Positions 45,288 to 53,208 of a stretch of 64,000 bases of DNA are shown piece by piece. Position numbers and translations under genes: made by a program. Origin of the DNA: Streptomyces djakartensis (GTDB lineage Bacteria > Actinomycetota > Actinomycetes > Streptomycetales > Streptomycetaceae). Within the stretch, counting starts at the first letter, position 1. Each line of letters starts with the position of its first letter. The stretch is from NCBI RefSeq assembly GCF_014651075.1, contig NZ_BMWE01000006.1, forward strand, positions 124,001-188,000, given 5' to 3'. The notes beneath the pieces are model-generated. The model was not told where the DNA came from and did no database searches. It was given only the letters and a program-made list of their open reading frames with translations.

Positions 45288-46435
45288 AGCGAGATCTCCG
45301 GAACGTCGATGCGGCGGCCCTCGGCCGAGGACTGCAGGCCCAGCTCGGCGAGCTGGACACCGCGGGCGCCGGCCAGCAGGTCCCAGTGGTAGGGGGCGTC
45401 GGCGTAGACGTGCTTGAGGAACAGCTCCCACTGCGCCTTGAAGCCGTTGTCGAACTCGGAGTTGTCCGGGACCTCCTGCCACTGGTCGCGGAAGACCTCG
45501 GTGACGGGGATGTCCGGGTTCCACACCGGCTTGGGCGTGGCCGAGCGGTGCTGGGCGCGGCAGTTGCGCAGACCCGCGACCGCGGAGCCCTCCGTGCCGT
45601 CCACCTGGAACTCCACCAGCTCGTCGCGGTTGACGCGGACCGCCCAGGAGGAGTTGATCTGGGCGATCGCGCCGCCCTCGAGCTCGAAGATGCCGTAGGC
45701 GGCGTCGTCGGCCGTGGCGTCGTAGGGCTTGCCGTTCTCGTCCCAGCGCTGCGGGATGTGCGTGGTGGCGATGGCCTGGACCGACTTCACCCGCCCGAAC
45801 AGCTCGTGCAGCACGTACTCCCAGTGCGGGAACATGTCGACGACGATGCCGCCGCCGTCCTCGGCCCGGTAGTTCCAGGACGGGCGCTGGGCGGCCTGCC
45901 AGTCGCCCTCGAAGACCCAGTAGCCGAACTCGCCGCGCACGGACAGGACGCGGCCGAAGAAACCGCCGTCGATCAGGCGCTTCAGCTTCAGCAGGCCCGG
46001 CAGGAACAGCTTGTCCTGGACGACGCCGTGCTTGACGCCGGCCTCGTTCGCCAGCCGTGCGAGTTCCAGGGCGCCGTCCAGGCCGGTCGCCGTCGGCTTC
46101 TCGGTGTAGATGTGCTTGCCGGCCGCGACGGCCTTCCTGATGGCCTCCTCGCGTGCCGAGGTGACCTGGGCGTCGAAGTAGATGTCGACCGTCCCGTCGG
46201 CGAGGACCGCGTCCAGGTCGGTCGAGACGTGCTCCAGGCCGTGCCGCTCGGCCAGCGCCTTCAGCGCGTGCTCACGGCGCCCGATCAGGATCGGCTCGGG
46301 CCACAGCACGGTGCCGTCGCCCAGGTCGAGGCCGCCCTGCTCACGGAGGGCGAGGATGGAGCGGACCAGGTGCTGGCGGTAGCCCATGCGCCCGGTCACG
46401 CCGTTCATGGCGATACGCACCGTCTTGCGTGACAC
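45284..46435 (-). CDS. Gfo/Idh/MocA-family oxidoreductase
   Basis: A 383-residue NAD(P)-dependent sugar oxidoreductase. The Rossmann start is VRIAMNGVTGRMGYRQHLV, less canonical than GxGxxG. The EKPTA motif (IYTEKPTATG) supplies the catalytic Lys, and GGGIVVDMFPHWEYVL carries Asp and His of the substrate site. It oxidises a sugar or inositol-like hydroxyl to a ketone, probably the first step of the pathway. GTG at 46435 has GAAGGGA upstream. It is first in the operon and divergent from lacI-type gene 46772. Confidence 0.85.
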   Translation of the reverse strand: MSRKTVRIAMNGVTGRMGYRQHLVRSILALREQGGLDLGDGTVLWPEPILIGRREHALKALAERHGLEHVSTDLDAVLADGTVDIYFDAQVTSAREEAIRKAVAAGKHIYTEKPTATGLDGALELARLANEAGVKHGVVQDKLFLPGLLKLKRLIDGGFFGRVLSVRGEFGYWVFEGDWQAAQRPSWNYRAEDGGGIVVDMFPHWEYVLHELFGRVKSVQAIATTHIPQRWDENGKPYDATADDAAYGIFELEGGAIAQINSSWAVRVNRDELVEFQVDGTEGSAVAGLRNCRAQHRSATPKPVWNPDIPVTEVFRDQWQEVPDNSEFDNGFKAQWELFLKHVYADAPYHWDLLAGARGVQLAELGLQSSAEGRRIDVPEISL

Positions 46436-46495
46436 GTCGTTCCCTTCGTACGCGGTCGTCGCGCCGCGCACGCCCGACTGGTGAGCGTTACAGCA

Positions 46496-46516
46496 AGCGC
46501 TTTCTATATGGAAAGA
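46496..46516. promoter_or_regulatory. LacI-type operator upstream of oxidoreductase operon
   Basis: AAGCGCTT (46496-46503), inside GCAAGCGCTTTC, is the core of a typical LacI-family operator. It overlaps a second dyad CTTTC-TATATG-GAAAG (46501-46516). Both lie 61-81 bases upstream of the oxidoreductase start, in AT-rich sequence next to the divergent LacI gene, the likely regulator. Confidence 0.7.
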
Positions 46517-46648
46517 AGCTAGCCTCTGAACCGTGGTCTGGACAAGACCACTACCAAGACGAGTTGTTCGAGGGGGCGAACAACAGGGGGTCGGGGGCTT
46601 AAGGTCTGCTCGGAGCCATGGCCATAGGTCATGGGGGCCACGGCCGTA

Positions 46649-46708
46649 GGTCCATGGGAACCACGGCCATGGGTCCGTAGGGAAGAGGACCTCGGGTCCA
46701 TGGGAACC
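46649..46708. repeat. Direct repeat in LacI upstream region
   Basis: GGTCCATGGGAACC occurs at 46649-46662 and again at 46695-46708. Related words (CATGGCCATAGG, CATGGGGGCC, CCATGGGTCC) fill 46617-46713. This low-complexity block lies in the 336-base divergent gap between the oxidoreductase and LacI genes; no function is evident. Confidence 0.7.
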
Positions 46709-46771
46709 GAGGCCGCAGGTCTGAGTGTGTACGAGGGCGGACGACGAGATGCGCGACCGGAGGACGACGAG

Positions 46772-47821
46772 ATGACGGTGACCCTGGCGGACGTGGCGGC
46801 CCGCGCGCAGGTCTCGCCCGCGACGGTGTCGCGCGTGCTGAACGGGAACTACCCCGTGGCGGCCTCCACCCGCGAGCGCGTGCTGAAGGCCGTGGACGAG
46901 CTGGACTACGTGCTCAACGGGCCGGCGAGCGCCCTGGCCGCCGCCACCTCCGACCTGGTCGGGATCCTGGTGAACGACATCGCCGACCCGTTCTTCGGGA
47001 TCATGGCGAGCGCGATCCAGTCCGAGATCGGCGGGCCGGGCGGCCGCGCGGGCGGGGAGAGACTCGCGGTGGTCTGCAACACGGGCGGTACCCCCGAACG
47101 TGAGCTGACGTACCTCACGTTGCTGCAGCGGCAGCGGGCGGCGGCCGTGGTGCTGACCGGCGGGGCGATCGAGGACGCGGCGCACCAGGCGGCCATGGAC
47201 GCGAAGGTGCGCAAACTGGCCGAGGCCGGGACCCGGGTGGTGCTGTGCGGACGCCCGCCCGCACCGGAGACCGGCGCGATCGCGCTGACCTTCGACAACC
47301 GCGGGGGCGGCCAGGAGCTGACCGAGCACCTGATCGGGCTCGGGCACCGGCGGCTCGGCTACATCGCGGGACCGGAGGAACGGACCACGACCCGGCACCG
47401 GCTGGAGGGCCACCGGGCCGCGCTGGCCGCGCACGGCATCGAGGAGGACCCCCGGTGGACGGTGCACGGACGCTACGACCGGCGGTCCGGCTACGAGGCG
47501 ACGCTGGAACTGCTGCGGCGTGATCCGTCGCTGACGGCGGTCGTCGCGGCGAACGACTCCGTCGCGCTGGGGGCGTGCGCCGCGCTGCGGGACTCCGGGC
47601 TGCGGATTCCGGACGACGTGTCGGTGGCCGGCTTCGACGACCTGCCGTTCAGCATCGACGCGGTCCCGTCGCTCACGACGGTGCGGCTGCCGCTGGCGGA
47701 GGCCGGGGCGCGGGCCGGGCGCATCGCCATGGGGCGGGAGGAGGCGCCGCCCGGCGGTATCGCCTCGGTGCGGGGGGAGTTGATGGTGCGGGGGTCCTCC
47801 GCGGTGCCGCGGGATTCCTAG
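46772..47821 (+). CDS. LacI-family repressor of the DUF993 locus
   Basis: A 349-residue LacI/GalR regulator. The HTH and hinge are at the N-terminus (LADVAARAQVSPATVSRVLNG then YVLNGPASALA); a periplasmic-binding-like sugar domain follows (LVGILVNDIADPFFGIMASA, then VSVAGFDDLPFSIDAVPSLTTVRLP). ATG at 46772 puts the HTH at residue 4 and has GGAGG 9 bases upstream, so the longer upstream frame is rejected. It probably controls the divergent operon and perhaps the isomerase gene downstream. Confidence 0.88.
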   Translation: MTVTLADVAARAQVSPATVSRVLNGNYPVAASTRERVLKAVDELDYVLNGPASALAAATSDLVGILVNDIADPFFGIMASAIQSEIGGPGGRAGGERLAVVCNTGGTPERELTYLTLLQRQRAAAVVLTGGAIEDAAHQAAMDAKVRKLAEAGTRVVLCGRPPAPETGAIALTFDNRGGGQELTEHLIGLGHRRLGYIAGPEERTTTRHRLEGHRAALAAHGIEEDPRWTVHGRYDRRSGYEATLELLRRDPSLTAVVAANDSVALGACAALRDSGLRIPDDVSVAGFDDLPFSIDAVPSLTTVRLPLAEAGARAGRIAMGREEAPPGGIASVRGELMVRGSSAVPRDS

Positions 47822-47870
47822 CTCCTGGTTGTCGCGGGCCGGGGCTGCTGGGGGCTGCCGCCCCCAGGCC

Positions 47871-47917
47871 CCCGCTTCGGCCTGAACGGCCTCGTCCTCA
47901 AACGCCGGACGGGCTGG
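47871..47917. repeat. Dispersed Streptomyces intergenic repeat
   Basis: The segment with CCTCGTCCTCAAACGCCGGA and CGGGCTGG is, from memory, one of the commonest dispersed intergenic repeats in Streptomyces. It lies 50 bases past the lacI stop and directly precedes the 44-bp tandem array. Confidence 0.6.
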
Positions 47918-47920
47918 GGG

Positions 47921-48271
47921 GTGGCTGGTCGTCCGGCGTTGCGTGCGGCGGGCGGGGCTGGGGGGTGGCTGGTCGGCGTCGTCATTGCGTAAGCCGGGTG
48001 GGGCTGGGGGAGGTGGTCGGCTTTGTCGTTGCGGGCGCCGAGTGGGCTGGGTGTGGCTGATCCGCGGCGTCGTTGCGTAAGCCGGGTGGGGCTGTGGTGG
48101 CTGATCCGCGGCGTCGTTGCGTAAGCCGGGTGGGGCTGTGGTGGCTGATCCGCGGCGTCGTTGCGTAAGCAGGGTGGGGCTGGAGGTGGCTGATCCGCGG
48201 CGTCGTTGCGTGCGCCGGGTGAGGCTGGTGGGTGGCTGATGCGCGTCGTCGTTGCGTGCGCCGGGCGAGCC
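47921..48271. repeat. Tandem array of about eight 44-bp units
   Basis: Contiguous units begin GTGGCTG and carry GTCGTTGCGTAAGCCGGGTG. Boundaries are 47921, 47965, 48013, 48053, 48097, 48141, 48186 and 48232. The copies at 48053 and 48097 are identical over 44 bp, and outer copies are more diverged. Period 44 is not a multiple of three, so the array does not encode a repeat protein. There are no spacers, so it is not CRISPR. It lies between the LacI and isomerase genes on the same strand. Confidence 0.9.
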
Positions 48272-48276
48272 AAGGG

Positions 48277-48385
48277 GCGGCCGCGCACGCGAACACGCAG
48301 GGGGACGAATCGCGCGGCCGCGCACGCGAACAGGCAGGGGGAGAATCACGCGGCCGCGCACGCGAACAGGCAGGGGGAGGAACCG
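48277..48385. repeat. Second tandem array, three 36-37-bp units
   Basis: Units start at 48277, 48314 and 48350. Each contains the 8-bp palindrome GCGGCCGC followed by GCACGCGAACA and a CAGGGGGA run. Lengths of 37 and 36 change the reading frame, so it is non-coding. It follows the 44-bp array after 5 bases. Confidence 0.88.
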
Positions 48386-48499
48386 CGCCGGTCCTTCGGT
48401 CAGGAGTTGGTCGGCCAGGGGCTGGCGGCGTGGCTTCGCGCGACACCCGAGTGACCAATGGGGAATCGTCGGCGGGGGTGCCGGGTAGTGTCCGTTTGT

Positions 48500-49303
48500 A
48501 TGAAGCTGGCGTTCTCCACCCTCGGTGTCCCCGGCCTGCCCCTGCCCGACGTGCTGCGGCTCGCGACCGCGCACGGCTACCACGGCGTGGAACTGCGCGC
48601 CCACCCCGAGGAACCGGTCCACCCCGGCCTCGGGGCCGCTGAACGGGCGGACGTGGCGGCCGAGTTCAAGGGCTCGGGCGTAGAGGTCCTGGGCCTCGCG
48701 GGATACGCGCGGGTCGCCGCGCCGGGCGACGACGAACCCGTCCTGGCCGAGATCCGCGACCTCATCGACCTGGCCCGCGACCTCGGAGCCCCGTACATCC
48801 GCGTCTTCCCCGGCGGCGACCTGGACGTCCAGACCCCCGAGGAGGCCGACGCGACGGCCGCCCGGCGGCTCGGCACGGCCGCCGAGTACGCGAACGACCT
48901 CGGCGTCCGCATCCTCCTGGAGACCCACGACTCGCACCGCACCGCCGCCGACGCCATGCGCGTCCTCGGGCTGGTCGGCCACCGCCAGGTGGGCGCCCTG
49001 TGGGACGTGATGCACACCTGGCTGGGCGGCGAACAGCCCTCCGAGTCGTACGCGGCGCTCTCCCCCCACCTCGGCTACGTCCAGGTCAAGGACATCGCCT
49101 CCGCCGAGGACACCACCCCGCTCCCGCTCGGCGCGGGGGTCCTGCCCCTGGCCGAGTGCGTGGAGGTCCTGTCCCGGCACGGCTGGGACGGCTGGCTGTG
49201 CTGGGAGTACGAGAAGCGGTGGTACGAGTCGGCGGCGGAACTGCCCGGGCTGCTGGAGGCGGGACGGGAGCACCTGAGCCGGTTGCTGAACGAGTCGGCG
49301 TGA
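48500..49303 (+). CDS. Second sugar phosphate isomerase/epimerase (TIM barrel)
   Basis: A 267-residue TIM-barrel isomerase-like protein starting MKLAFSTLGVPGLPL. Candidate metal ligands are in RILLETHDSHRT, GALWDVMHTW, YVQVKDI and GWLCWEYEKRWY, where the Glu of WEYEK closes the barrel site. No ribosome site precedes ATG at 48500, while TAGTGT ends 8 bases upstream, so the message may be leaderless. It lies 680 bases past lacI on the same strand and is probably part of the same sugar pathway. Confidence 0.85.
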   Translation: MKLAFSTLGVPGLPLPDVLRLATAHGYHGVELRAHPEEPVHPGLGAAERADVAAEFKGSGVEVLGLAGYARVAAPGDDEPVLAEIRDLIDLARDLGAPYIRVFPGGDLDVQTPEEADATAARRLGTAAEYANDLGVRILLETHDSHRTAADAMRVLGLVGHRQVGALWDVMHTWLGGEQPSESYAALSPHLGYVQVKDIASAEDTTPLPLGAGVLPLAECVEVLSRHGWDGWLCWEYEKRWYESAAELPGLLEAGREHLSRLLNESA

Positions 49304-49342
49304 GCGGGTGGTGGACCGGAGCGTACCGCCGCCCCGGTCAGA

Positions 49343-49489
49343 TCACTCGGCCTCCGTGACACCGCAGTCGTCGTCGGTGATCACCACGATGTCACCGCGC
49401 CCACGGGCGGCCACGTCGAACTCCTCCGCCAGCAGTTCGCCGGCCGCCGGCAGCGGGGTCTGGTAGCTGGTGCCGCCGCCGAGGAACGT
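49343..49489 (-). pseudogene. C-terminal scar of a von Willebrand A-domain gene
   Basis: A 48-codon open stretch, stop at 49343-49345, begins right after an in-frame TAG (49490-49492). It encodes FLGGGTSYQTPLPAAGELL and GRGDIVVITDDDCGVTEAE. This matches the end of the vWA domains of MoxR-linked proteins, with the GGGTS MIDAS-like motif and VITDDD. No start codon and no N-terminal part exist here, so it is a truncated remnant. Confidence 0.6.
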
Positions 49490-49517
49490 CTAGTGCTCCC
49501 CGGCAGCCCTGAACGAA

Positions 49518-49548
49518 GGCCAGGGCACCGGGATCCGGTGTCCTGGCC
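49518..49548 (-). terminator. Hairpin after small secreted-protein gene
   Basis: A 14-bp stem with one G-T pair (49518-49531 with 49535-49548) and a 3-base loop lies 12 bases beyond the stop of the minus-strand gene at 49561. It supports that small gene being real. Confidence 0.65.
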
Positions 49549-49560
49549 GCCTCGCCCCTG

Positions 49561-49902
49561 CTATTCCGCCTCTGCGCTCTCCGGGGCCTCTGGGGCCTTT
49601 GAGCCCTTTGAATCCTTCGTGCCCGCTGGGTCTTCCGTGCCTCTTGTGCACCGGGAGTCCACCGTCGTCGATGTGCCTGCGGGTCCGCTCAGGACGGTCC
49701 AGACGGCACCCTCGACGCCGCGCCCCCGCTGAATGTGGATCGTGCGGCACTGACTGGTCTGGCTCACGCCCTCGCCGGACCGCGGGTCGGTGTCTGCCGC
49801 GACGGGGGCCGCGGTGGTCAGGACGGCGGCGAGGACGATGAGGGCCGATCCGGCCGAGTGCGCGAGGGATCGGTGCGAACAGTGCAAACGTGGAGTCTTC
49901 AT
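49561..49902 (-). CDS. Small secreted protein with disordered C-terminus
   Basis: A 113-residue protein. ATG at 49902 has AAGGT 6 bases upstream. The N-terminus has a basic stretch and hydrophobic segment (SAGSALIVLAAVLTTAAPVAA) typical of a signal peptide; the mature part has two Cys (SQCRTIHIQ, SRCTRG) and ends in a Glu/Lys/Ser/Pro-rich low-complexity tail. No family is recognised. A hairpin terminator follows the stop. Overlapping frames are longer but have no signal or family. Confidence 0.5.
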   Translation of the reverse strand: MKTPRLHCSHRSLAHSAGSALIVLAAVLTTAAPVAADTDPRSGEGVSQTSQCRTIHIQRGRGVEGAVWTVLSGPAGTSTTVDSRCTRGTEDPAGTKDSKGSKAPEAPESAEAE

Positions 49903-50018
49903 GAGCACACCTTGGGTCGAAAAGCGCCCGGCACGAAGGCAGTCGGGCCTTCAACCGGGCAACTCAACCCGTTCGTACGATGCGCCGGGGACGAACGGGG
50001 CCACGGGGAGCGGGTCGT

Positions 50019-52220
50019 TCACGGGCGACGGGGCGACGGCTGGGGAGGCAGCACCACATCTCCACTGCGCTTCAGCCGCTGCCAGGGCAGCCGGTAACCG
50101 TTGATCGCCGTCAGGCACGCCTGGACCAGGACCAGGTACATCACCTGGCGGTAGACGATCTGCTGGAGGGGAAGCGCCCACAGGGGCCGGAGGCTCTCGC
50201 CGTCGAGGTGGAAGGCGTACGCGGCGCAGACGGCCTGCACGGCCAGCACAGCGCCCCAGGCCAGCACGGTGGTGAGCGGGCTGCCGAACACCAGGCCGTA
50301 GAGGGCCAGGATGTCGATCAGTGGGGCGAGCAGGGGCGTGAGGATCTGGAAGACGGCCAGCAGAGGCAGCCCGAGGCGGCCGAAGCGGCCCGCGGGGCCG
50401 CGCTCGAGCAGGGCGTGACGGTGTTTCCACGCCGCCTGCATCGTGCCGTAGCTCCACCGGTAGCGCTGACGCCACAGTTGCCGAAGGGTTGTCGGGGCCT
50501 CGGTCCAGGCGAGTGCGTCCGGCGCGTACCGGATCTCCCAGCCGGCCCGGTGCAGGGCCATGGTGATGTCGGTGTCCTCGGCGAGGGTGTCCGCGCTCAT
50601 CATCCCGGCGTCCCGCAGGGCCTCGGCGCGAAACGCCCCCACCGCGCCGGGGATGGTGGGCAGGCAGTGCAGGAGGTCGTACATGCGGCGGTCGAGGTTG
50701 AAGCCCATGACGTATTCGATGTGCTGCCACCGGCCGAGCAGGCGCCGCCGGTTGCCGACCTTGGCGTTGCCCGCGACCGCGCCGACGCGGGGGTCGGCGA
50801 ACGGCTGGACGAGCCGGCCGACGGTCGAGGGGGCGAAGACGGTGTCGGCGTCCAGCATCACGACGATGTCGTGGGAGGCCCGCAGGACGCCGGTGTTGAG
50901 GGCGGAGGGTTTGCCGCCGTTGGGCCGGCGGATGACGGTGAGGTTCTCGAGGGCGAGGGAGTCCGCTATGTCGGCGGTGCCGTCGCGGGAACCGTCGTCC
51001 ACGAGGATGATCTCGACCGGGTGGTCGCTCGCGGCTAGGGAGCGCAGGGTGTTGGGGACACACACCTCCTCGTTGTAGGCGGGGACGACGACGCTGACGG
51101 GCCGGGTGACGGGCCGCGGGGCTCCGGTACGGGGGCGGCGGGCGTGGTGACGGGCGAGGACGAGCAGGACCGCACACCGGGCGAGGACGAGCGAGCCGAC
51201 CGCCAGCAGCAGCACGGTGACGGCCGACACCACCGCCCCCGAGACGGTCACGGCGGTCACGAAGACGCGGCCACTCCACAGGTCCACCGTGTCGACGGGA
51301 CTGCTGAGACGCTGCGTTCCGACGAGATCGGAGAGGGTGGTGAAGCGATAGCCCTGTGCCTTCAGCCGGGGGATCAGGACCCGGAGTGCCTCGACCGTCT
51401 GGGATCGGTCCCCTCCCGCGTCGTGCAGGAGGACGACCGCACCCCTGCCGGGTGGGCTTGGGGTGGCCGCGTCGGCGATCGCCCGGGCGCCCGGCCGCCG
51501 CCAGTCGTTGGTGTCCTGGTCGATGAAGGCCAGGACGTAGCCCTTCTCGCCCAGGCGCCGGGCCACCGACCAGGCGGGGGCGTCGAGGGCGGAAGGGGTG
51601 GATGAGTAGGGCATCCGCATCAGCGAGGTGTTGATGCCCGCGGCCCCGGCGAGGGCGAGTTGGGTCAGCGCCAGCTCGCGGTCGACGGCGCTCGCGGACT
51701 GGGTGGTCAGGTCCGGATGGGAGAAGGTGTGCACCCCGATCTCGTGACCGGAGCGGACCAGACCGCGCAGGACTCCCGGGTGCCGGGTGGTCTGCTGCCC
51801 GGTGACGAAGAAGGTGCCGGGAGTGCCGTAGTGGTCGAGTACGGCCCGGATGCGGGGCGTCCAGGTGGGGTCGGGACCGTCGTCGAAGGTCAGGGCGACG
51901 GTCCTGTCGGGTGTGCGGTAGCTCCGCAGATGATCACCGGTGGTGTCGAGGACCGGCCCGCCGTCGGTGACGCTGCGGGGGACGCCGGTGGTCCCTCGTC
52001 CGCCGCGCCCCTCCTGGTCACCGGTGAAGCCCCTGGTGGTGTACCCCTCGACCAGGAGCACCGAGGCGAGGAAGGCCAGCAGGACGAGGGGGACGACGAT
52101 GCGGAAGCGGTGCCGCGGTGACAGCGGCGGCCGCCCGCGCCGCGGTCCGGGCGCTTCCGGTGAGCGGCCGGGTGGCTCCGGTGGTGAGAGGCCGGATGGC
52201 CGGTGCGGGTGCCGCCGCAT
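50019..52220 (-). CDS. Polysaccharide deacetylase-GT2 fusion, exopolysaccharide synthase
   Basis: A 733-residue membrane protein. A membrane anchor (about 40-57) leads to an extracellular NodB deacetylase domain (TFDDGPD at 111-117, HTFSH at 164-168). A second membrane segment near 335 precedes a cytoplasmic GT2 synthase (VSVVVPAYNEE, ILVDDGSRDGT, VMLDADTVF, the TLAEDTDI Asp and QRYRW), then C-terminal helices. It should polymerise and deacetylate a GlcNAc-type polymer, as in the PNAG-like systems of Streptomyces mat loci, but identity with mat is unproven. Its ATG overlaps the upstream stop (ATGA). Confidence 0.87.
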   Translation of the reverse strand: MRRHPHRPSGLSPPEPPGRSPEAPGPRRGRPPLSPRHRFRIVVPLVLLAFLASVLLVEGYTTRGFTGDQEGRGGRGTTGVPRSVTDGGPVLDTTGDHLRSYRTPDRTVALTFDDGPDPTWTPRIRAVLDHYGTPGTFFVTGQQTTRHPGVLRGLVRSGHEIGVHTFSHPDLTTQSASAVDRELALTQLALAGAAGINTSLMRMPYSSTPSALDAPAWSVARRLGEKGYVLAFIDQDTNDWRRPGARAIADAATPSPPGRGAVVLLHDAGGDRSQTVEALRVLIPRLKAQGYRFTTLSDLVGTQRLSSPVDTVDLWSGRVFVTAVTVSGAVVSAVTVLLLAVGSLVLARCAVLLVLARHHARRPRTGAPRPVTRPVSVVVPAYNEEVCVPNTLRSLAASDHPVEIILVDDGSRDGTADIADSLALENLTVIRRPNGGKPSALNTGVLRASHDIVVMLDADTVFAPSTVGRLVQPFADPRVGAVAGNAKVGNRRRLLGRWQHIEYVMGFNLDRRMYDLLHCLPTIPGAVGAFRAEALRDAGMMSADTLAEDTDITMALHRAGWEIRYAPDALAWTEAPTTLRQLWRQRYRWSYGTMQAAWKHRHALLERGPAGRFGRLGLPLLAVFQILTPLLAPLIDILALYGLVFGSPLTTVLAWGAVLAVQAVCAAYAFHLDGESLRPLWALPLQQIVYRQVMYLVLVQACLTAINGYRLPWQRLKRSGDVVLPPQPSPRRP

Positions 52221-52987
52221 CAGGGGGCCTCGACCACCGAGGGGGCGGAGGCCGGGGGCACGGCCGTGGTGCCGGAGGGTGCCGAGGTGCCGGTCGCCGG
52301 CCCTGTGGACTGGGGGGCGGATGGCGGCGTTTGTGCCGGGGGCTCAGGCGCCGGCGGGACGGCGGGGGCGGTGGTCGGCGGAGCCGGTGCGGGCGGAGCC
52401 GGTGCGGGGGTGGTGCCCGTGCCCGGTGCGGGGGTGGGGGCCGCAGGGGGGTCGGGGGGCGTGGGCTGCGCCGGTGGGGGTGGCGCCTGGGTCGTCGGCG
52501 CCGGCGGTTCCGGCGTGCCGGGAAGCGCCGGTCCGCCGGGCGGCGGGCTCCCGTCGGGTGCCGGTTCGCCGGCCGGTGGGAGGCCGGGCACCAGGGGCGG
52601 GGCGATGGGCGGGCCGGGCGCGGTGAACTGCGGAACGAGCAGGCCGCTCGGCCCGGTGTCCGGACGGCCGCCGGGACCCGGGCCGTCCCGCGTCGGCGGC
52701 TCGCCGGGCGCCAGGGGCGTACCGTCCGGGGCGCGGGGTTCCGGCGCGGCGGGAGCGGCCAGGTCGCCGGGCAGAATCGTCCCCGGCGCGAAGGGTGTTG
52801 CTCCCATCAGGCTCAGTCCGAGCACCGTCAGGTAGGTGATCACACAGCCGGCCAGCGCGTAGCCGACGCGCCGCAGGTTCCGTGCACGGCGACCGGAGGA
52901 GTCGACGAACACGGGGAGGCTCGGACCGCTCGACGTTCCCCGCGCTTCCCGCCCGGTACGCCCCCTCTTGGCCTGATAAAGCACCAT
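52220..52987 (-). CDS. Pro-rich single-pass membrane protein, partner of the synthase
   Basis: A 255-residue protein with a short basic cytoplasmic N-terminus, one hydrophobic helix (VGYALAGCVITYLTVLGLSL) and an extracellular tail of about 190 residues made almost wholly of Pro, Ala, Gly and Thr. The tail is expected to be extended and to span the wall. The gene is translationally coupled to the deacetylase-synthase, so it probably helps export or anchor the polymer. ATG at 52987. Regions of extreme composition like this mislead gene finders; the coupling argues it is real. Confidence 0.7.
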   Translation of the reverse strand: MVLYQAKRGRTGREARGTSSGPSLPVFVDSSGRRARNLRRVGYALAGCVITYLTVLGLSLMGATPFAPGTILPGDLAAPAAPEPRAPDGTPLAPGEPPTRDGPGPGGRPDTGPSGLLVPQFTAPGPPIAPPLVPGLPPAGEPAPDGSPPPGGPALPGTPEPPAPTTQAPPPPAQPTPPDPPAAPTPAPGTGTTPAPAPPAPAPPTTAPAVPPAPEPPAQTPPSAPQSTGPATGTSAPSGTTAVPPASAPSVVEAP

Positions 52988-53143
52988 AGGGCTCAGCGTA
53001 CGCCGCTGCGGACAGCCGGTCGGGAAAGAATTTCTTACGTTGCCGTGCAACCCTTTCCGCCCCCGCGGTGTCGTACTTGGTGTCAGGACTTCTGGAGGGG
53101 GATCCGGGGGGATCGCGGGGGCTCCTGACGGGAGGGGAAAAGC

Positions 53144-53177
53144 CGAGGGGGCCCGGTCGACGGACCGGGCCCCCTCG
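53144..53177 (-). terminator. Terminator of the rbs operon
   Basis: A perfect 15-bp stem (53144-53158 with 53163-53177) and loop GACG lie 31 bases after the rbsD stop. On the minus strand the stem is followed by GGCTTTTCCCC, giving a short U run. Confidence 0.85.
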
Positions 53178-53208
53178 AAACCGTTCGGGGTGTCAGCCGT
53201 TCGGGGCG

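Noticed and set aside
47921..48385. CRISPR array
   Set aside because: Units are contiguous with no unique spacers, are up to 46 bp long, and no cas genes are nearby.
46500..49273. Minus-strand open frame continuous with the oxidoreductase gene, giving a 1329-residue protein
   Set aside because: It runs antisense through the LacI and isomerase genes and through the repeat arrays. High GC removes stops. The real start is GTG at 46435 with a ribosome site.
49490..49954. 154-residue minus-strand frame overlapping the small secreted protein
   Set aside because: Arg/Pro-rich with no signal or family. The alternative frame has a signal peptide, a ribosome site and a matching terminator.
50019..52987. 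Direct naming of these genes as matA/matB
   Set aside because: Domain content fits, but gene order and neighbours do not match my recollection of the mat locus, so no symbol was given.
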